Made by a program: the position numbers and the translations under genes | The notes under the pieces: generated by a model | Databases searched by the model: none | What the model was told of the DNA's origin: nothing | The model's input: only the letters and a program-made list of their open reading frames with translations | NCBI GenBank assembly: GCA_021732845.1 | Contig: JAKFUF010000010.1 | Location: forward strand, 1 to 64,000 | Length of the DNA: 64,000 nt | Source of the DNA: Planctomycetaceae bacterium | GTDB taxonomy: Bacteria; Planctomycetota; Planctomycetia; Planctomycetales; Planctomycetaceae | Direction of reading: 5' to 3' | In this document: positions 54,538-63,778 of the stretch, in pieces | Position numbering within the stretch: position 1 is the stretch's first letter | Layout: the number at the start of each line of letters is the position of its first letter

Positions 54538-57500
54538 TCACTCCGCTGGCAGTTCCGCCGGCGTGGCTCGCGTCATGTTGAGCGAGGCATCGACGGTGTT
54601 CTCGAAGCCGTTGATGATTCTCTCGTCGACCACTTCGGCGACGACGCGCTGGGCGAAGCGGTAGCCTTCCCAGAAGCCCACCTGGGCGCCGTCGATGACG
54701 GGGTTGGTGAAGCGCGTGCCCAGCACGCTGCGGTGATGTGTCGGGCGGGCGATCTTCTCATCCAGCCGGGTCGAGCGGTTTTGCACCCAGTCGACCGCCT
54801 TGCTGATCCGCTGCATGTTTCCCTGTGAGGAGACGCTGTAGTCCGAAATGGAGACTTCGGGGAGGTTGATCACCGTCGCCCCTTCGGCCACGGCGGGGCG
54901 GCGGGCGTGAGCCACGCGGCCTTCGGCATTCTCGACGGTGGGCAGAATCTGCGTTCGGCCAGGCACGGTCGCCGACAGGGCGTCGTCGGCCAGGCGGAAG
55001 ACGCTCCACTCGCCCACGGCCATGGCGTTGTAGGTGACGTTGTTCAAGTCCCAGCCACTTTGAGGCTGGTTGATCGACTTTGGCAGGTTGGCATAAAGGG
55101 CCAAGGGCGAGTACGTGGTGGACTGCCAGGCGTGCAGGTCCACATCGTCCCAATACAGCGGCTGCTCCAACGGAGTGCCGGCCGCGATGGCCGGCTCAAT
55201 TTCGCCCGACACTTTGGCGCTGGTCGTTGGGCTCTTGAGCCGGTGAGATTTCGCGGCCAACGCGGGAATCGCCGCGACGGTGTTGTAGATCGTCCGCAGC
55301 GGCCGGCCGTCCAACTGCGTCTCATCGAAGCTGGTACCGGAGAGTTCCAGAATGGTGGGTGTCAGGTCGGCCAGCCGACAGGGGCTGTCGACCCGCGCGC
55401 CGCGGCGGATGCCGGGACCCGACAGGTACCAGGTGGCATGCATTGACTCGGCCAGCGGGTAGCCGTGGGTGGTACCGGGGGTGCTTTGCGTGGCGATGAT
55501 CCAGCCGTGACGCGCGGTGACGACGAGGTCCGGAGCGTAGTTGCGTTCCTGCTCTTTGATGTTCTGCTGCCACAGCATGTGTCGTGTCAGGGCGACAACA
55601 CTGTCGGGGTAGTCCGTCCCCGTCGTGACCCACAGCCACTCGGTCTCGTCATGGAACTGCGGCAGGAACCCTTTGCGGGTCGCCGCCAGCAGTCCCAGCG
55701 GATCGGTCGCCGCCTGCGGCACAGGCTCCCAAGAGACGCTGCCATCGGTGCAGGGGGCGACGTTTTGCACGGGCGTGTAGCGGTAGAGCCACCGACCGTC
55801 CGGGCCGCACTGGCGCTCGATGACCGCCTGTCCGCGGTCACACGTGGTGATCAGGATGGAACAGTCGTCGAGCTTCATCAGCACGAGATCAATGGGGTTA
55901 TGCAGTTGACCGCAGTCATCGGCCTTGGTGGCCCCAGCGAGGGTCAGCGGCAGGTTGATCGGCGTCAGATGCCCGGCCAGGGGATACTTGAGCAACTGGC
56001 CTGGGGCGGACGGACCACTCCAGTTGCCGGAGGGGTAGCCACCGCGCGGGAAGTACAGCCGGGCGCAGCCGTCGGAGTCGCCGTCGATAAACACGAACTG
56101 GCGGGAGTTGTCGCCCGCATGGCAGTTGGCATAGCGGTGTTGTTTGACCGACAGCCCCAGGCCGCCGCCGCACCACTCGCCCTTCGCATTGATCCGGCGT
56201 GGCTCAAACAAGAACTCATTCGTCAGGTCAAATTTGGCGAGATGCCCGAACTGACCGCCGAGGTGGCCGTGATCGCTGACCAGAATCAGGTATGTCGATT
56301 CGAGGCGGCCCTGTGAACGCAGTTCGGCCGTAATTTCCCCAACGAGTTTGTCCGCGCGGGCGATCGTCTTCCGCGTGCTGCCAAACTGTCCGCGGCACTG
56401 CTTGTGGCTCACCGAGTCGGTCTCCGGCAGCCAGATAATGGTGACCGGATGCTTTTCGCGCAACAGATGATGCACGGCGAAGTGCGTGTTCGCATCGTCG
56501 ATGTATTGCCACGCATCCTGCGCCTGCAGGTATGGCAGGTGCCGCGTCATGCTCCGCATCCACAGCGGCGGAGGGATCGTTGTCATCACGGGCAGCACGC
56601 CTGTCGCCCAGTCGCTGCCCTGCCCCCGCAAATGGTTGTAGAGGGCGGGGGTGTTGCTGGTCTTCGATTCTTCGAAACGAGCGGCCTCTTCTGGTCCGTG
56701 GAAGACACCCACGGTGGAAGCCTTGGTGTTGAGGATCGCCCGGTCGAGTCCCTGCGGGTTCAACTGCCGCGCGCTGCGGTTGGGACCCATCGGTTCCAGG
56801 AACGACTCCGAACTCATCCGCAACCGGCTGAACCGCGTCTGTCCCTTGAGTCCGTGCCGGTCGGAGAAGCATCCCGTCCACATCGTGCCATTGGAGGTGA
56901 TGGTGTCGGACGGGAAGGCGGTGAAGGCGTTCTGCATGTAGACGCCGCCCTGCACGAAGTGCTCGGTCAGGTGCGGGATGTGCTGCATGGCCGACATCTC
57001 TTCGACAATGTCTGGACGCAGTCCGTCGACATAGATCACAACGACATCGCCCGGGCAGCCAGGCCGACCCTGTGGAACATCGCAGGGAACTTCCGTTCGG
57101 AAGGTGGCGGGCTGGACATTCGTGGGTTTGGAAATATCGGCGTAAAACTCGCCGCAGTTCGCCGAGGCGTCAAAGTCATTGATGCCCAAATAGAGCCGGC
57201 CCATCTCTTCGGGAACCCAGCTCCGTCCCGCTCCGACAAAGAAGGGGCAACCTGCGCCAATTCTGCCGATCAGGCAGAAGCAGGGAGCCGGGCCGCGACC
57301 GGCGGCAGGCAGGGGAAATTCCTGAGTGTGCCATTCATCGCGGTAAAGAAATGTCCCCTGTGGGCCGACAACCCGCTCTTCGTCCCCGCGAATCTTCTCC
57401 ACCTTGCCAATTTCCAGCCGACCGGTGGCACTGATCGTCAGGGGCTCACCCGCCCGAATGTCGATTCCGGTGTCACTCCACGGTTGATTCCCCGCGATGA

Positions 57501-57672
57501 TCAGGGCGTTTTCTGGAACGTACACGGCGCTGGCGATGCCCGTGGCATCGGGTGCCGTCGGAGCGCATCCCCCCAGGCTCACGAGGAACAAGGTGAGCCA
57601 CAGGCAAAAACGCCTTTCAGCGTGCCAGCGCACAGACGCCGGGGAGAACAACGGGAGCCGATCAAGAAGCAT
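54538..57672 (-). CDS. Lipoprotein with PA-IL-like lectin domain and alkaline-phosphatase-fold domain
   Basis: A 1044-residue lipoprotein: FLVSLGGC is a lipobox signal. Residues ~50-190 resemble the PA-IL galactose-binding lectin: ALIIAGNQPWSDTGIDIRAG, GRLYLGINDFDASANCGEFY. From ~208 an alkaline-phosphatase-superfamily domain follows: VVVIYVDGLRPDIVEEM (metal Asp), AFPSDTITSNG (nucleophile Thr or Ser), LVSDHGHLGG, HGYPLAESMHATWY and ADLTPTILELSG. The last ~200 residues are a different, helical part. The family includes phosphodiesterases and sulfatases; the substrate is unknown. It is exported and held at the membrane by lipid. Confidence 0.85.
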   Translation of the reverse strand: MLLDRLPLFSPASVRWHAERRFCLWLTLFLVSLGGCAPTAPDATGIASAVYVPENALIIAGNQPWSDTGIDIRAGEPLTISATGRLEIGKVEKIRGDEERVVGPQGTFLYRDEWHTQEFPLPAAGRGPAPCFCLIGRIGAGCPFFVGAGRSWVPEEMGRLYLGINDFDASANCGEFYADISKPTNVQPATFRTEVPCDVPQGRPGCPGDVVVIYVDGLRPDIVEEMSAMQHIPHLTEHFVQGGVYMQNAFTAFPSDTITSNGTMWTGCFSDRHGLKGQTRFSRLRMSSESFLEPMGPNRSARQLNPQGLDRAILNTKASTVGVFHGPEEAARFEESKTSNTPALYNHLRGQGSDWATGVLPVMTTIPPPLWMRSMTRHLPYLQAQDAWQYIDDANTHFAVHHLLREKHPVTIIWLPETDSVSHKQCRGQFGSTRKTIARADKLVGEITAELRSQGRLESTYLILVSDHGHLGGQFGHLAKFDLTNEFLFEPRRINAKGEWCGGGLGLSVKQHRYANCHAGDNSRQFVFIDGDSDGCARLYFPRGGYPSGNWSGPSAPGQLLKYPLAGHLTPINLPLTLAGATKADDCGQLHNPIDLVLMKLDDCSILITTCDRGQAVIERQCGPDGRWLYRYTPVQNVAPCTDGSVSWEPVPQAATDPLGLLAATRKGFLPQFHDETEWLWVTTGTDYPDSVVALTRHMLWQQNIKEQERNYAPDLVVTARHGWIIATQSTPGTTHGYPLAESMHATWYLSGPGIRRGARVDSPCRLADLTPTILELSGTSFDETQLDGRPLRTIYNTVAAIPALAAKSHRLKSPTTSAKVSGEIEPAIAAGTPLEQPLYWDDVDLHAWQSTTYSPLALYANLPKSINQPQSGWDLNNVTYNAMAVGEWSVFRLADDALSATVPGRTQILPTVENAEGRVAHARRPAVAEGATVINLPEVSISDYSVSSQGNMQRISKAVDWVQNRSTRLDEKIARPTHHRSVLGTRFTNPVIDGAQVGFWEGYRFAQRVVAEVVDERIINGFENTVDASLNMTRATPAELPAE

Positions 57673-57851
57673 GCATGTACCGCCATGCAGGTCACGCGCG
57701 CCGAGCCGCTCGACGGAATGCGACCTGCAATCCGATCCAAAGTGAGGATCGTCAAGGTCGGCAAATCCGCATCAACCGCCCTGTTTGGCACACTAAACCC
57801 CGCTCAACCGGCCCGGTAAAATGTACGGGATGGTCAAATTCTGCCGCCAGC

Positions 57852-58958
57852 TCACTGGCGGCTCAACTGACCGCCCGGCAGCCGCCGGATGAAACGCTTC
57901 ATCTCCAGAATGGTGATGGTCGCCAGCACGCGTGAGGTCTCCAGCGGCGACTGTTGCAGCACAAAGTCGACAGTCACTGGCTCGGTCGTGATCAGGTTGA
58001 GAATCTGCCGCTCTTGGGGGTCCAGCGTGAGTTCCCGCGCCGAATGCACCGATTCGCCTGGAGCGGTGGTGACCGGATTGACCATTGGTCCCAGCACGCT
58101 GAGGATATCGTCAACGTTTCTGACCAGCGTCGCGCCATCGCGGATGATGTCGTGGCAGCCTTCGCTCGCCAGACTGTCGATCGGGCCTGGTACGGCGAAC
58201 ACATCCCGTCCCTGTTCCAGGGCGTGCCGCACGGTATGCAGGGCACCACTGTTTCGCGTGGCTTCAATCACCAGCACCGCCAATGACAGCCCGCTGATGA
58301 TGCGGTTGCGCTGTGGGAACAGGCCTGGCAGCGGGGCCTGATCGAGGGCACACTCGCTGAGGATCGCACCCTGCTGAGCCACGCGTCCGGCGAGATCAAA
58401 ATGTTCAGGTGGATAGATGTGCTCGACGCCCGTTCCCAACACGGCCAGCGTGCGGCCCGCCTGAAGCGCACCGAGGTGAGCCGCCGCGTCAATGCCGCGC
58501 GCCAGACCGCTGACAACGGTCACGCCGGCACGGGCCAGGGCCGCGCCCATCTTTTCCGCCTGCCGCCGGCCATAGGCCGTGCACCGCCGCGAGCCCACAA
58601 TGCCAATCGCCAATTGATCGCGTGGCTCAAGTGTCCCGCGGCAATACAGCACCGAGGGTGGGTCGGAAATCTGCTTCAAAACTGCCGGATAGCGGGCGTC
58701 GTCCCGCAGAATCAGCTCCACCCCCAAGCTGCGGCAACGCTCCAATTCCCGTTCCGCCTCGCCGCTGCTGGCGGCGGCGACAATGGCCGAGGCCAGCTTT
58801 GGACCAATCCCCTCGACTTCCAGCAGGACGCCGCGCGAAGCCGCGAACACGCTGGCAGGACTGCCAAAATATTCCAGCAGAGATTGCTGCGTCCGCGGAC
58901 CAACGCCGGGAATCAAATTCAACCGGAGCGCGGTCAGAATCTCATCGTCAGTAGGCAT
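57852..58958 (-). CDS. dprA: DNA-processing protein DprA
   Basis: A 368-residue DprA/Smf protein. A helix-hairpin-helix-rich N terminus (about 12-70: LIPGVGPRTQQSLLEYFG) precedes the Rossmann-like DprA domain (about 90-300): GIVGSRRCTAYGRRQAE, VSGLARGIDAAAHLGAL, FPQRNRIISGLS. The C-terminal winged helix follows (about 305-368). It loads RecA on incoming single-stranded DNA. Length agrees with the family. Confidence 0.95.
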   Translation of the reverse strand: MPTDDEILTALRLNLIPGVGPRTQQSLLEYFGSPASVFAASRGVLLEVEGIGPKLASAIVAAASSGEAERELERCRSLGVELILRDDARYPAVLKQISDPPSVLYCRGTLEPRDQLAIGIVGSRRCTAYGRRQAEKMGAALARAGVTVVSGLARGIDAAAHLGALQAGRTLAVLGTGVEHIYPPEHFDLAGRVAQQGAILSECALDQAPLPGLFPQRNRIISGLSLAVLVIEATRNSGALHTVRHALEQGRDVFAVPGPIDSLASEGCHDIIRDGATLVRNVDDILSVLGPMVNPVTTAPGESVHSARELTLDPQERQILNLITTEPVTVDFVLQQSPLETSRVLATITILEMKRFIRRLPGGQLSRQ

Positions 58959-59096
58959 CGGACCTCCGGAGCATTGAGCATCAATTCAGCAATGCAGACG
59001 ATACGTGCGTTCAGTACACTTGGCAAGTTCAGAGGGGCCTGCGAGGTCATCCAGCTAGCGGCACAGTTCGAAAACCGGAACAGCGCTGACGCGACA

Positions 59097-59200
59097 TGGA
59101 ACCCCACCGAGCTCGCCTCGGTGGATTCGGGCTTCTGCACTAGCTAGGCGCGTCACCAACTCACAGCGTAGTGCAAAGGCCCGTCTCCATCGAGACAAGC
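59097..59200. repeat. Intergenic repeat with CCACCGAG hairpin and inverted half-copy
   Basis: CCACCGAG/CTCGGTGG pairs around 59105-59125, as at 36843-36863 but inverted, and TAGTGCAAAGGCCCG follows around 59165. It resembles two half-copies of the 36821-36880 element facing each other. It occupies most of 58959-59325, which holds no gene. Confidence 0.75.
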
Positions 59201-59325
59201 TCGAAGGGGATGAGCCAATCAAAAATCGAAAATGGCCAAGCCCATGACTCTTGCTCGACAGCCGCAACCGAATCAGGCACGATGTGCGCTCCCCGTGAGA
59301 CTCATCGATCCTTGGAGAGCCCCCC

Positions 59326-60537
59326 ATGACCTCCGCACCGCGCCAGTGGCGTTCTGGACCAATCTTTTCCGCCATGATGCTATTGGGACTGCTGCTCAGT
59401 CCGCCGCTGCTGGCAGCCGGACCCGAGCCCGTTCTGCTGTGGCCGGATGGGGCACCAGGCGCGGTCGGAACCGAAGACCAGGACAAGCCAGCGGTGCGGA
59501 TTTATTCGCCGCCAGAAGGGCTGGGGAACGGAACGGCCGTGGTCATCTGTCCCGGCGGTGGCTATGCCATTCTGGCGACCGATCACGAGGGGACGCAGGT
59601 TGCCCGCTGGTTCCAATCGAAAGGTGTGACCAGTCTGGTGCTGCGGTACCGTCTGGGAAAACGCTACAAACATCCGGCACCGCTGGAAGACGTGCAGCGC
59701 GCCATCAGATACGCGCGGGCCAATGCCAGCACGCTCAAGATTTCGCCGGACCGGGTCGGCGTGATGGGTTTTTCGGCGGGCGGGCACTTGGCATCGACCT
59801 TAGCCACACACTTCGACCGCGGCCGCAAGGACAGTCAGGACCCGATCGATCGGGAAAGCTGCCGGCCGGACTTTGCCATTCTCGGCTATCCTGTGGTGAG
59901 TTTGACCGCGGACTTCTCGCACAAGGGGTCTGGAGGCAACCTGCTGGGCGAGAACCCCAGTCCTGAGTTGCTGAAAAACCTGTCCAACGAAACGCAGGTG
60001 ACCGCCGAAACGCCGCCCACATTCATGTTCCACACGGCGGAAGACACGGGTGTGCCACCAGAGAACAGTGTGGCCTTCTTCCTGGCGCTGCGCAAGGCCA
60101 AGGTTCCGGCGGAACTGCACATCTTTCAACAGGGGCCACATGGAGTCGGACTGGCTCCCGGCGAGCCCGCGCTGTTCACATGGAAAGACCGCCTGCACGA
60201 CTGGCTTCGCCAGAACGGGTTGCTGACCAGCGGGATGCGGGCCAAGGTGAGCGGGAAGGTGACGGTGAACGGCAAGCCATTGCGGTGGGGACAAATCTCC
60301 CTCGTTCCGGTGGACTCGAAGGACAAGCCGGTCGGCTTTGCCATGATCTCGAACGGCAATTTTCAGATCCCCGTCGAACGCGGGCCGTTTGCCGGTGAAT
60401 ATGACGTCGTGATCATCGATCAAGGGAACGTCATTGCCGAGCCGACGATTGAGGATGCCAAACAATTGACCAAAGGGCAGATCCGCGCGACGGTCAAGGG
60501 CGAAGTGAACGTGTTCGATTTCTCCCTGTCAGACTGA
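59326..60537 (+). CDS. Secreted alpha/beta-hydrolase esterase with C-terminal beta module
   Basis: A 403-residue protein with an N-terminal signal (MMLLGLLLSPPLLAAG). The hydrolase core (about 40-305) has the oxyanion segment VICPGGGYAILA, the nucleophile elbow GFSAGGHLAS, the acid in HTAEDTGVP and the catalytic His in QGPHGVGL. The last ~80 residues (VSGKVTVNGKPLRWGQISLV) form a beta-sandwich module of the carboxypeptidase-regulatory type that planctomycetes often attach to exported proteins. The family is that of xylan/sugar acetyl esterases. The next gene is 9 bp downstream. Confidence 0.88.
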   Translation: MTSAPRQWRSGPIFSAMMLLGLLLSPPLLAAGPEPVLLWPDGAPGAVGTEDQDKPAVRIYSPPEGLGNGTAVVICPGGGYAILATDHEGTQVARWFQSKGVTSLVLRYRLGKRYKHPAPLEDVQRAIRYARANASTLKISPDRVGVMGFSAGGHLASTLATHFDRGRKDSQDPIDRESCRPDFAILGYPVVSLTADFSHKGSGGNLLGENPSPELLKNLSNETQVTAETPPTFMFHTAEDTGVPPENSVAFFLALRKAKVPAELHIFQQGPHGVGLAPGEPALFTWKDRLHDWLRQNGLLTSGMRAKVSGKVTVNGKPLRWGQISLVPVDSKDKPVGFAMISNGNFQIPVERGPFAGEYDVVIIDQGNVIAEPTIEDAKQLTKGQIRATVKGEVNVFDFSLSD

Positions 60538-60546
60538 ACAGGACGC

Positions 60547-61107
60547 ATGGCTGACCCGTCTCCTCGCTCAACCAACCGAACCGGTCGCTTTCGTCGAAAG
60601 CGCCGGTTCGGCCGGGGGACGCTGGCGTTTTTCGGCTTGGTGCTGCTGTTCGCGACACGCTACTGGGCTGAGCCACGAACGCGGGTGCCGCTCAACTCTG
60701 GCACGCTGGTCTTTGTCGAGCGGGTCGTCGATGGCGACACGCTGCTCTTGGCCGATGGCGAACGGGTGCGTCTGCTGGGGGTGAACACGCCAGAGACCAA
60801 GCACCCCTCCAAACCTGTCGAACCGTTTGGTGAAGAAGCCAGCGCGTTTACCCGCTCCCTTGTCGAGGGCCGCACCGTGCGGTTGGAACTGGACCGCGAA
60901 CGCCGGGACAACTACGGCCGGATTCTGGCTTATGTCTATTGTGATCAGCGGTTCCTCAACGAAGAGCTGATCCGCGCCGGCCTGAGCTTCGCCCAGACGC
61001 GGTTCCCCTACAGCGAGCAGATGAAACGCCGTTTCAAGGCAGCGGAAGCCGAGGCCCGCAGCCACCGCCGTGGTTTGTGGAGCCTGCGACGGGAACCGAT
61101 CCCCTGA
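60547..61107 (+). CDS. Thermonuclease (SNase) family protein
   Basis: A 186-residue SNase-fold protein. One membrane anchor near residue 28-38 follows a strongly basic N terminus (RFRRKRRFGRG). The nuclease domain has VDGDTLLLADGERVRLLGVNTPE, with the catalytic Asp and Glu, then RDNYGRILAYVY with the catalytic Arg, and ends ARSHRRGLWS. It degrades DNA or RNA outside the cytoplasm when membrane-held. The ATG at 60547 is 9 bp after the esterase stop. Confidence 0.9.
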   Translation: MADPSPRSTNRTGRFRRKRRFGRGTLAFFGLVLLFATRYWAEPRTRVPLNSGTLVFVERVVDGDTLLLADGERVRLLGVNTPETKHPSKPVEPFGEEASAFTRSLVEGRTVRLELDRERRDNYGRILAYVYCDQRFLNEELIRAGLSFAQTRFPYSEQMKRRFKAAEAEARSHRRGLWSLRREPIP

Positions 61108-61121
61108 ACCGCCATGCATGC

Positions 61122-61149
61122 CGGGGCTCCGCGATGCCCGGAAGCCCCG
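61122..61149. terminator. Hairpin between convergent genes
   Basis: CGGGGCTCCG (61122-61131) pairs with CGGAAGCCCCG (61139-61149) with one bulge. It is in the 68-bp gap between the SNase stop and the beta-helix stop. There is no T run. Confidence 0.4.
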
Positions 61150-61175
61150 CCGATTGCACCCGCCCGCGCCACGTG

Positions 61176-63344
61176 TCACTTGATGACAAACAGGACCGAC
61201 CGCAGCCGTGGTTGACCATCGGCGGTCAGTTCCCCATCAATGGAGAAGTAGAACAGGTAAGTTCCAGCCGCCAGCGTCTTGGGTGTTTTGAGATTGAACT
61301 GGAATTTGTCCCCCTCCTGGCGAAACTGCAAATCGGGATTTGAGTTTCCTGGGCTGGCGACAGGCAGCAGCGTGTCGGGTGTCGCCAGGGATGCAATGCC
61401 GACAGCGGTGATGATGATCGGTGAAGTTGCGGTCGGCGCGTCGACGAGCTGGACGACAATTGGAATGGTGCTGCCCGCCTGCTTGGGTTTCGGGGAACCG
61501 GAGGCATCGACAACCTGATACGAGACGTAGGGGTTGCCCCCCGAAAAATTCCCGGAGAATTCGGATGTGTTGCCATTTGAGTCCGTCGCTGTTGCCGTGA
61601 TGTAGGTGCCGACCGGCAGGGAGAACGGCAGAGTGATGCTCCCCGTTCCGCTCCCGCTGCCATTGGTGGTTACCGTCGCCGACTCAAGGTATCTCTCCCC
61701 CTCCCAAAGTCCACGGCTGTTCTTGGCCGTGTTGGCGTAGAAATCGATGGTGAATGTTCGATTCGCCGCCGAGTTTAGCGTGAAGTGAACCACTGTCTGA
61801 CTGGCGTCGCTGACAGCCGAATTAACGATGGGGAAGTTTTGCAGATTGTTTGGACCAGCGTCACCGTCCAGAGTGTCATTCGCAGTGGGTCCATTCGGTC
61901 CATTGATCGGATAGTCCCCGCCGAGATCGATGCCCAACCCGTGGTTGGAGTGAATCGAGTTCCCCTGGATGCGGTTGCCGGTGGGGTTCGCGCGAAGATT
62001 GACCACCCACACGCCGGCCCCGCGCACGTTCTCATTGCCGGTGTCGCGCTGGCCTCCGTTGTACGCAATCGTATTCGCCAGCGCCGCGGTTGAGCCCCCA
62101 ATCTGGTTGCCAACGGCCCCGATGCCAATGGCCACACCCGCGTAAAGATTGCCCAGCGGCTGGGTGCCCGTCACATCCGTGCCGATGAAATTGCCCGTCA
62201 CCTGGGAGTTGACCGCCGCCAGCGAGGTGCCTCCGGAGGCGAGCGCAACGCCAGTTCTGTTTCCGGAAATGATGTTCCGTTCGGCGACATCCGCCACGCC
62301 GTCTCCGTCGCTGCCAATCCGGTTTGAGGTGGAGCCCAGCAGCGAGCCGACACCCTGCCAGTTGCCCAGGGCTCGGGTGCCCGTGCTGTCGGTCCCGATG
62401 AAGTTGCCCGCCACGACATTGTTGGATGCCGCCGAGAGCAGCACGCCATAATAGGTGGCGGCGATGACATTCCTTTCAGCGGCATCGTTCAAAAGGTCGC
62501 CGTTGGTGCCAATCCAGTTGTTCGATGAAGAGGTGATCAGGATGCCATAGGATTGGCTGTGAAAGTTCACCGTATAGCTGGGGAGGCCGTCGGGGGCTGT
62601 CAGGCCGCTCACGTCCGTGCCGATGAAATTGCCCTGAATGCGGTTGCCGCCGTTGGTGGTCAGATGGATCGCCATGTTGTCGCCGAAGCCACGGCCCAGG
62701 TTGTCGGCGAATCCGTTGATGGCCAGTCCCTGCACCGTGCTGTTGCCGGCGCTGATTGTCAGAAGTTTGGAGAAGCTGCCATTGTTGAGCACGACCTGCT
62801 GTCCGTTCAGTTCCACCCGCAAAACCGCGTTCTCTCCGGCGGCCAGGGTATTGCGGCTGGCGCCAGACTGACTGTAGCCGTCAATGATTACGGCGCGGGT
62901 GATCGCCGGCAGGACCGCCGTCGGCTGGATCGACCACCAGCTCTGGGAAAAGTCGGGGTCAATGTCGGAGATCGTCGTGTCATCAGCCGCAGTGGTGTGC
63001 GCGACGTTCGCCGTGCTGACGTGTCCGGTCAATCCGTCGTCTCGATAATAGAAGTGACGCGTGTCATTCGCGGCGAAGTCGAACGTGATCGTGTGCGGCT
63101 GGGCGCTGGGTGTTGCATTCGCATCCAGAATTGCCTGCCGCAGCGTGCCGCCGCCGGCATCGTTTGTGCTTGTGACCACAAATGTTGACAGCACGACGCG
63201 GCATTCCAGAACCTCCGGGTGCGCCACGCCGCCGTAAAATCTGCGCCGTGGCCGAGGCGGGTTGATGAGCGAACCAAGGGAACGACCCAGGTGCTGAAGT
63301 CGTGCGGAAAGATCGACTTTGCGAACCCACGGCGAAAGAAGCAT
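61176..63344 (-). CDS. Exported parallel beta-helix protein with LExRxxLS-type motif
   Basis: A 722-residue protein. The N terminus is basic (RRRF) and then carries HPEVLECRVVLSTF, which resembles the LEPRxLL(S) motif of large planctomycete surface proteins. FVVTSTNDAGGGTLRQAILD is the usual opening of a right-handed beta-helix; Gly-Asn-rich coils with GNFIGTD repeat about every 35-55 residues (residues ~190-420). The last ~120 residues are a different beta domain. GGAGAGAAC precedes the ATG. Substrate or binding partner unknown. Confidence 0.82.
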   Translation of the reverse strand: MLLSPWVRKVDLSARLQHLGRSLGSLINPPRPRRRFYGGVAHPEVLECRVVLSTFVVTSTNDAGGGTLRQAILDANATPSAQPHTITFDFAANDTRHFYYRDDGLTGHVSTANVAHTTAADDTTISDIDPDFSQSWWSIQPTAVLPAITRAVIIDGYSQSGASRNTLAAGENAVLRVELNGQQVVLNNGSFSKLLTISAGNSTVQGLAINGFADNLGRGFGDNMAIHLTTNGGNRIQGNFIGTDVSGLTAPDGLPSYTVNFHSQSYGILITSSSNNWIGTNGDLLNDAAERNVIAATYYGVLLSAASNNVVAGNFIGTDSTGTRALGNWQGVGSLLGSTSNRIGSDGDGVADVAERNIISGNRTGVALASGGTSLAAVNSQVTGNFIGTDVTGTQPLGNLYAGVAIGIGAVGNQIGGSTAALANTIAYNGGQRDTGNENVRGAGVWVVNLRANPTGNRIQGNSIHSNHGLGIDLGGDYPINGPNGPTANDTLDGDAGPNNLQNFPIVNSAVSDASQTVVHFTLNSAANRTFTIDFYANTAKNSRGLWEGERYLESATVTTNGSGSGTGSITLPFSLPVGTYITATATDSNGNTSEFSGNFSGGNPYVSYQVVDASGSPKPKQAGSTIPIVVQLVDAPTATSPIIITAVGIASLATPDTLLPVASPGNSNPDLQFRQEGDKFQFNLKTPKTLAAGTYLFYFSIDGELTADGQPRLRSVLFVIK

Positions 63345-63385
63345 GTTCTCTCCAGACTGGCGGAGCCAAGGAATGGGAAAGGAGC

Positions 63386-63490
63386 GTCAGCGTGTCCGGG
63401 CCTCGGCCTGGACACACTGACCCGGATTGCACGCACGGAGATTTCGTCGGTACTCTCTGCGGCGGAAAAGCGGCAGCGCTTCTGCCGCTT
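63386..63490. repeat. Two hairpin elements in the 63.3-63.8 kb intergenic region
   Basis: First, GTCAGCGTGTCC (63386-63397) and GGACACACTGAC (63410-63421) pair with one mismatch, and the GGCC words between them pair too. Second, AAGCGGCAG (63468-63476) and CTGCCGCTT (63482-63490) form a perfect 9-bp stem with a 5-base loop. The rest of 63345-63778 shows nothing I can support. Confidence 0.75.
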
Positions 63491-63778
63491 CAAGGAATGG
63501 GATGCGCCATTCAGAGAAGGACGCTTGTGCGAAGTGAGCGGCGGTCGGTCACCAACAGCGGCAGCCAGATGCGTGATGGCCTTTGTTGTTTGCCACCTGC
63601 CGCATCTGAAGATGCGATTCTCCGCGGCAAACCTGCCAGAATTCCGCGGGTGGCCGCGGGAAAAGGATCTGGAGATGCAGTCCATGGAGGTTCGTGGCGG
63701 AAATTCGCGCAGGCATCGCATACGATGGCCTCTCGCGGTTGACTTCACAGCCGCGCCGCTGATGTTCCAGGGTTTGAC

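Noticed and set aside
56404-57819. 471-residue plus-strand frame
   Set aside because: It is antisense to the lectin-phosphatase gene.
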